64,000 bases of DNA from Fervidobacterium_A thailandense (GTDB lineage: Bacteria; Thermotogota; Thermotogae; Thermotogales; Fervidobacteriaceae), in assembly GCF_041505935.1 (NCBI RefSeq), contig NZ_CP140110.1; one strand, given 5' to 3'. Position 1 is the stretch's first letter. The number at the start of each line of letters is the position of its first letter. Below the pieces are notes generated by a model. It saw nothing but the letters and a program-made list of their open reading frames with translations. It searched no databases and was not told where the DNA came from. The translations under genes were made by a program, and so were the position numbers. Below are positions 60,901 through 64,000 of this stretch, in pieces.

Positions 60901-61297
60901 TTCGACCAAGCCAGCAGACGATGGTAAATACGCGTACGAGTATGTGAAAAGTGAAGTTGAAGAATTTAAAAACTATGTTTTTAAAGTCAAACCAAAGAGA
61001 AGTAGAGCTGTCAAAAATGCCGATAGAAAGTTTGTTCCTGTTAATGAATTCGAGAAATGGTTAGAGCGACTTCTCGACGAAATCTCGCAAGGGGGAGAAT
61101 TTGTCCCAGTTTTTCTTGATGAGCGCTCGCGGAGTTTCATAACCGAGATTTCAGCTGACCTACAAGACGGCTACGAGTTGGATGTCCCTGGTGGATCAAA
61201 ACAAACACAGAAATGTAGGGAATATATGAGAAACTGCCCATATGAACCTTTGTGTAGTACGTTCGAAATTTATGGAATCAAACTCCCGAAGGGGTAG
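57959..61297 (+). CDS. addB: AddB-type nuclease with iron-sulfur cysteines
   Basis: 1112 residues, partner of AddA. N-terminal helicase-like fold with a degenerate P-loop (FLFIGPTGFYTRQI, no Lys), so not an active motor. The C-terminal nuclease shows LARVDRIDKL and YAIIDYKGSKS, with a first Cys in YLGCPLKFYYSS and three more in QKCREYMRNCPYEPLCSTF: the four-cysteine Fe-S staple of AddB/Cas4-like nucleases. Weakly conserved in the middle. AddB assignment rests on these features and on the overlap with addA. Confidence 0.83.
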   Translation: MVRRAYVVPIDGSHFDLVASQVQGLYEENPFSFLFIGPTGFYTRQIADRVAQNIGKALNRNAFLVINQYITELLLRCNYDAEVLDRDFYTIYISKIIDELYEDTRKNEENYNSERLLLLRTLSKSNNIVQYIVEIFEKLWELELYGDRVQTSQQYALVECLMNEESTFAQIIREVLAKMKEVAQQLRSKTVYDPVSIYNWYIDNAKHVEEHRKYLVLSGFFDIPPLIQKALRELIEKSERVFFFVWQKVADSAFEPLEEIYRFLNENGFEFDYTLCDRKPATTKQLLEGKEIIRVDTENTYFEYQYLVKEVKRLLIEGVDPEDIGVVVPNTAIAQRVMEEFEEAKIPFRYSGQTPLTDSQIVKILLQPLITIENNYKSEDLLALIESPLIPERSLSMDEIEQFFKEYNYFSVNLTPSEMRDKDKRHQAYFEKLDADIEFLRTKLTEVVPEEFDEDEEIDVLKTRSERLEKLENFKLIMESVFKILDEIHEKRKEGTDFFEWYRGFIKSAISKFSNVFDAAGLLKTTTTFRSFWNEMNALAKLIEVLNKLEVYVRKLRESAVVKELRSWDKIFKIFQVLLSTTGYRETFKSANVVDIVDLSTARFVHKKYKFFLEFTDDYYPSMSKINPLLFRTGNERSKIYDTLESSERRTTLLAVIFSKQARLIFPRATNTGEEIVPSKYITEFANNFEEASFTENDIFKELDYEIHRLKASVEQSVVPKPSDFVVGQTYIHEFSHSKISEYLGCPLKFYYSSVVGVSRPVKFAELSRIYRGWVVHRVLKRMFEEPVGLEVREDEVIRLIREEYNSIYSEGIWKYAIPKEMTVKEISGALIPLLDSIYKDKIIIYLGSKSLSPSKVKLNASDHIAEQESGKKSKKNSAKTVVLSSEKTVALEKEFRTVVGKYTILARVDRIDKLQENYLAIDEETPIDRPAYAIIDYKGSKSSVKNACAEQLLLYDYVISNCWQEFSNKEQPADFYLIFLSTKPADDGKYAYEYVKSEVEEFKNYVFKVKPKRSRAVKNADRKFVPVNEFEKWLERLLDEISQGGEFVPVFLDERSRSFITEISADLQDGYELDVPGGSKQTQKCREYMRNCPYEPLCSTFEIYGIKLPKG

Positions 61298-61311
61298 AAG
61301 GGTGGGTTGGT

Positions 61312-62301
61312 ATGATCAAAAACCAATGGTATGCGGTTTTGTCGTCAAGGGAGGTTAAGAAAGGGAAGCTGTTAGGTGTCAAGCGCTTTGGTGTACCACT
61401 TGCGTTCTGGCGTGATGAGAGTGGAAAAGTACATTGTATTTCCGACATTTGCTGTCACAGAGGAGCTTCGATTTCGCATGGGAAGTATTTACCGAACGGC
61501 CGTGTGATGTGCCCATTCCACGGTTTTGAATACGACGGTTCTGGACGGGTACGCGTGATTCCCGCAAACGGACGCGTATCACCGGTACCGGAGAATTTTA
61601 AAGTCAGGTCGTATCACGTTGCGGAAGTGGCTGATTTTATATGGGTCTGGTATGGTGATAGTGAACCAACGGATCAGCCGAAGTTCTTCGATGATATCGA
61701 TGATTCTTTTGCGTATTCTGAGTTTTGGGAACCGTGGAATGTTCATTATTCCAGAGCTATAGAGAATCAACTCGATCCCGTTCACGTACCTTTCGTGCAC
61801 TACAACACAATCGGCCGGGGAAATAGGACCGTGGTCGATGGACCGATTGTAAAGTGGATAGATGATACCATGTTCTATTTTTACGTGTTCAACCGTGTGG
61901 ATGACGGAACTCCGGTAAGACGAGCCGATCAAATTCCAGCGGATGCGAAATCGCAGGTGTACCTGGAGTTCAAGTTCCCAAATATTTGGCAAAACCACAT
62001 AATGGAGAATATGAGGGTCACAGCCGTGTTTGCACCAGTTGATGAGGAAAATACCATGATTTACGTTCGATACTACGTGAAACTGACGAAGATCAAATTA
62101 CTTGACAAGCTCATAGCTCTTATGGGAATACCGTTCAACAAAAAGGTCCTCCACCAGGACAGAGCGGTCGTACTCACGCAGGTACCTAATAAGAGTGAAC
62201 TGAAGATGAACGAGAACTTGATCCCGGGTGATGCACCTATCCTTGAATACAGAAAGAAGAGAGCAATCTTGAAGGGGGAGCTTGGTGGAAGCAAGGACTA
62301 G
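61312..62301 (+). CDS. Rieske non-heme iron oxygenase-like protein
   Basis: 329 residues. Rieske [2Fe-2S] motifs CCHRGA and CPFHGFEY at the N-terminus (IKNQWYAVLSSREVKKGKLLGV start), then the mononuclear iron region ENQLDPVHVPFVHYN with the bridging Asp and two His. This architecture is that of PaO/choline-monooxygenase-like ring or demethylating oxygenases, which need O2. In an anaerobe with addAB and uvsE in the same run its substrate is unclear. ATG 14 bases after addB, GAAGGGTGGGTTGG upstream. Confidence 0.85.
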   Translation: MIKNQWYAVLSSREVKKGKLLGVKRFGVPLAFWRDESGKVHCISDICCHRGASISHGKYLPNGRVMCPFHGFEYDGSGRVRVIPANGRVSPVPENFKVRSYHVAEVADFIWVWYGDSEPTDQPKFFDDIDDSFAYSEFWEPWNVHYSRAIENQLDPVHVPFVHYNTIGRGNRTVVDGPIVKWIDDTMFYFYVFNRVDDGTPVRRADQIPADAKSQVYLEFKFPNIWQNHIMENMRVTAVFAPVDEENTMIYVRYYVKLTKIKLLDKLIALMGIPFNKKVLHQDRAVVLTQVPNKSELKMNENLIPGDAPILEYRKKRAILKGELGGSKD

Positions 62302-63265
62302 ACACTTGGAACTACTTGGTTGGCATTTTGGATTAGTTGGCCTCGGGTTTTTCTGTTCCACGGCGGATGGTAAGATTTCGACAAACCATACGCTGACTTT
62401 GAAGAGCTTGAACTTGAAGAACCTACTTAGAACTGTATCCAAGAACGGGGAAGATTTCGTCAAACTTCTCGATATTTCGCAAAGGCTTGGCTTAAGAATC
62501 TTCCGGCTGGGTTCGAACTTTATTCCTTTTGCCTCGCACGAGAGCTTTAGTGCATCCTGGTTTGTCGAACTGAAACCTATTCTAAGGGAGCTTGCTCAGG
62601 AGATCAAGTGCCGAGGAATACGTATAACTATGCATCCTGGTCAGTTCGTCGTTCTCAACTCACCACGCGAGGAGGTGGTTGTAAATTCCCTAAAGGAACT
62701 CAAGTACCATTTTTGGTTGCTCGACGAGCTCGGGGTTGACGAAAACGGTGTGGTCGTTGTGCATACAGGAGGAACGTACGGTAACAAGGAACTCTCTAAA
62801 GCAACGTTTGTCGAAAGGGTAAGAGAAAACCCGTGGCTTCTGGAAAGGTTGGCATTGGAGAACGATGAACGTCATTTCACTGTCGGGGACGTTCTGGAGA
62901 TTTCCGCCGTGGGGCTTCCTGTTGTGTTCGATTACTACCACCACAAACTAAATCCGTCAGAATTTTCCGTTCCAGAGCTCATGAAAACCTGGGGAAATAG
63001 GATTCCCGAGTTTCACATCTCCTCTGAACCGGAAAGTCCGAAACACTTCGGCGAACACGGCAATTGGTTGAAGGTTGAGGACTTTGTTGGGATGGTTGGT
63101 ATGTTCCAAGGTCATAGGATTGATGTGATCGTTGAGGCAAAACAGAAAGAAATTGCGATTGAACGCTTATTTAACGAACTCGGCGAGTATTTTGGAACAA
63201 GGCCGAAAATGGGAGGTTTAAGTGATGAGCGAAAACGAGAGAATAGTCATCCTCCACAATTTTGA
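62285..63265 (+). CDS. uvsE: UV damage endonuclease (UvsE/UVDE)
   Basis: 326 residues, TIM-barrel endonuclease nicking 5' of UV photoproducts. STNHTLTLKSLNLKNLLRTV, LRIFRLGSNFIPFASH, ITMHPGQFVVLNSP, VVVHTGGTYGNKE, RLALENDERHFTVGDVLE, PVVFDYYHHKLNP, FHISSEPE and DVIVEAKQKE hold the expected metal-binding His, Glu and Asp residues. GTG at 62285 with AAGGGGGAG ahead is the likely start (TTG at 62282 adjacent). It overlaps the Rieske gene by 17 bases. Confidence 0.92.
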   Translation: MEARTRHLELLGWHFGLVGLGFFCSTADGKISTNHTLTLKSLNLKNLLRTVSKNGEDFVKLLDISQRLGLRIFRLGSNFIPFASHESFSASWFVELKPILRELAQEIKCRGIRITMHPGQFVVLNSPREEVVVNSLKELKYHFWLLDELGVDENGVVVVHTGGTYGNKELSKATFVERVRENPWLLERLALENDERHFTVGDVLEISAVGLPVVFDYYHHKLNPSEFSVPELMKTWGNRIPEFHISSEPESPKHFGEHGNWLKVEDFVGMVGMFQGHRIDVIVEAKQKEIAIERLFNELGEYFGTRPKMGGLSDERKRENSHPPQF

Positions 63266-63440
63266 AAACTTTGAAATCATAAAGCTCATGAAAATTCTTA
63301 AAGAAAACTTCCCCGAAAGGGATCTTATTTTTGCGAGTACGACGCCTACCAGTCTCGAGTGGAAGGTGTCGGATCTTATCGAGGAATTGAGAAAGGAACA
63401 CGAAGAATTCAAAAAGTTAAGGCACGGAAAACAAGGCTGA
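63225..63440 (+). CDS. DUF3783 small protein
   Basis: 71 residues from ATG 63225, preceded by GGGAGGTTTAAG, starting within the last 41 bases of uvsE. The sequence ERDLIFASTTPTSLEWKVSDLIEELRKEHEEF fits DUF3783, a small family of unknown function. Probably translated together with uvsE. Confidence 0.72.
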   Translation: MSENERIVILHNFENFEIIKLMKILKENFPERDLIFASTTPTSLEWKVSDLIEELRKEHEEFKKLRHGKQG

Positions 63441-63459
63441 AGTACTTTACTACCCGTAC

Positions 63460-64000
63460 TTAGTTTCCCGGATTGGTTAAGTTTATTCTGAATCTGAGCT
63501 CCAGGAAGATGCTATCTTGTCCGGTTATGAACATCGATCTGTAGGTAAGCCACCTGAAGGCTGCTGAATAGCCGAATCCTAAAGTTATATCCTGGATTGC
63601 CGCTGAAACCTTTATTTCAAATCTACTTCTAAAAACGTCCTCCGTGCGAACTGTCGGGATATTAACATTGTAAGCAGGATCGTAGTATAGATAGTAAGGG
63701 GAGAAGAGTGCGATAAACCTCACGGAAACGGGCACGCCACCAACCAGTTCTTGAGTGTATCCAAGTAACAGCCCAACGTTTGCACGTCCGATTTCCTGGA
63801 GAGTTTCCACCTTTTCAGTTTTCAGCAAGAGCTCCAGGGGAATTCCAAGCTGGAAACTCCCGAAAGTGAACAGGGGTAAGGTCTTGGTTGTTGAAGTGTT
63901 GGCTTTGAGGTCGAATCCGGTTGATATTTGAAGTGAGAATATGGTATGAAGCGGAAAATCTAAACCGATTTCGGCGTATGGATATCCCACGGTGTACTGT
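63460..64000 (-). CDS. Probable outer-membrane beta-barrel protein, N-terminus outside window
   Basis: The frame is open through the right edge (the codons before the GTG at 63990 read QYT), so the start is beyond the window. Visible: alternating strands such as FSLQISTGFDLKA, FGSFQLGIPLELLL, ANVGLLLGYTQELVGG, FEIKVSAAIQDITLGFGYSAAFRW, and SIFLELRFRINL. The pattern suggests a beta-barrel or related envelope protein; no family recognised. Confidence 0.65.
   Translation of the reverse strand, partial: QYTVGYPYAEIGLDFPLHTIFSLQISTGFDLKANTSTTKTLPLFTFGSFQLGIPLELLLKTEKVETLQEIGRANVGLLLGYTQELVGGVPVSVRFIALFSPYYLYYDPAYNVNIPTVRTEDVFRSRFEIKVSAAIQDITLGFGYSAAFRWLTYRSMFITGQDSIFLELRFRINLTNPGN

Overview
The window reads as chromosome of a thermophilic, fermentative anaerobe of the phylum Thermotogota, most like Fervidobacterium. 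Pointers: a NusG with a large domain inserted in its NGN domain, a two-gene (minimal) SUF iron-sulfur system, a short sigma-54, Thermotoga-type SIS and NagA amino-sugar genes, many GGAGGTG-type ribosome binding sites and frequent GTG/TTG starts. The genus is an inference; no rRNA is present.

Layout. 1-9.4 kb: glycogen debranching enzyme (runs off the left edge) and a polyprenyl synthase leftward; then rightward holB-ricT-DUF2905, a PrcB_C secreted protein, psuG and rpoN, facing a leftward sufC-sufB pair. 9.4-15.6 kb: a branched-chain amino-acid type ABC operon with two tandem binding proteins. 15.6-20.3 kb: dipeptide epimerase, transglutaminase-like protein, MscL, FapA-type protein. 20.3-24.1 kb: tRNAs (fMet, Leu leftward; Thr, Tyr, Trp rightward) and rpmG-secE-nusG-rplK-rplA with a candidate L1 operator; rplJ-rplL-rpoBC do not follow.

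24.1-32.6 kb is an accessory island. A leftward iron/heme locus (binding protein, permease, ATPase, flavodoxin, radical SAM heme-degradation-like protein) is broken up by two full copies and one fragment of the same DDE insertion sequence. A good promoter with a Fur-type palindrome survives at 31.9 kb, on the far side of one IS copy, pointing at the separated genes. Gene relics (chemotaxis receptor, beta-propeller protein) flank the island.

32.7-41.4 kb: acyl-CoA dehydrogenase with EtfBA (leftward, possible Rex site), then a self-contained fructose PTS operon (HPr, EI, EIIA, DeoR-type regulator, 1-phosphofructokinase, EIIBC) preceded by a 10-bp-phased TGATA array. 41.4-43.9 kb is sparse: an exported protein, two short elements (MITEs) sharing ends with the IS, and a dead Mrr-type restriction gene. 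43.9-51.3 kb: amino-sugar catabolism (SIS isomerase/deaminase, NagA), nitroreductase, photolyase, and an MFS gene cut in two by an IS200/IS605 element with intact tnpB and frameshifted tnpA. 51.4-54.5 kb: membrane-lipid genes (GT2, PlsY, TPR, ICMT-like). 54.6-63.4 kb: addA-addB, a Rieske oxygenase, UV-damage endonuclease and a DUF3783 gene in one tight run. The right edge holds part of a leftward beta-barrel protein gene.

All similarity statements rest on motif recognition by eye; no search was run.
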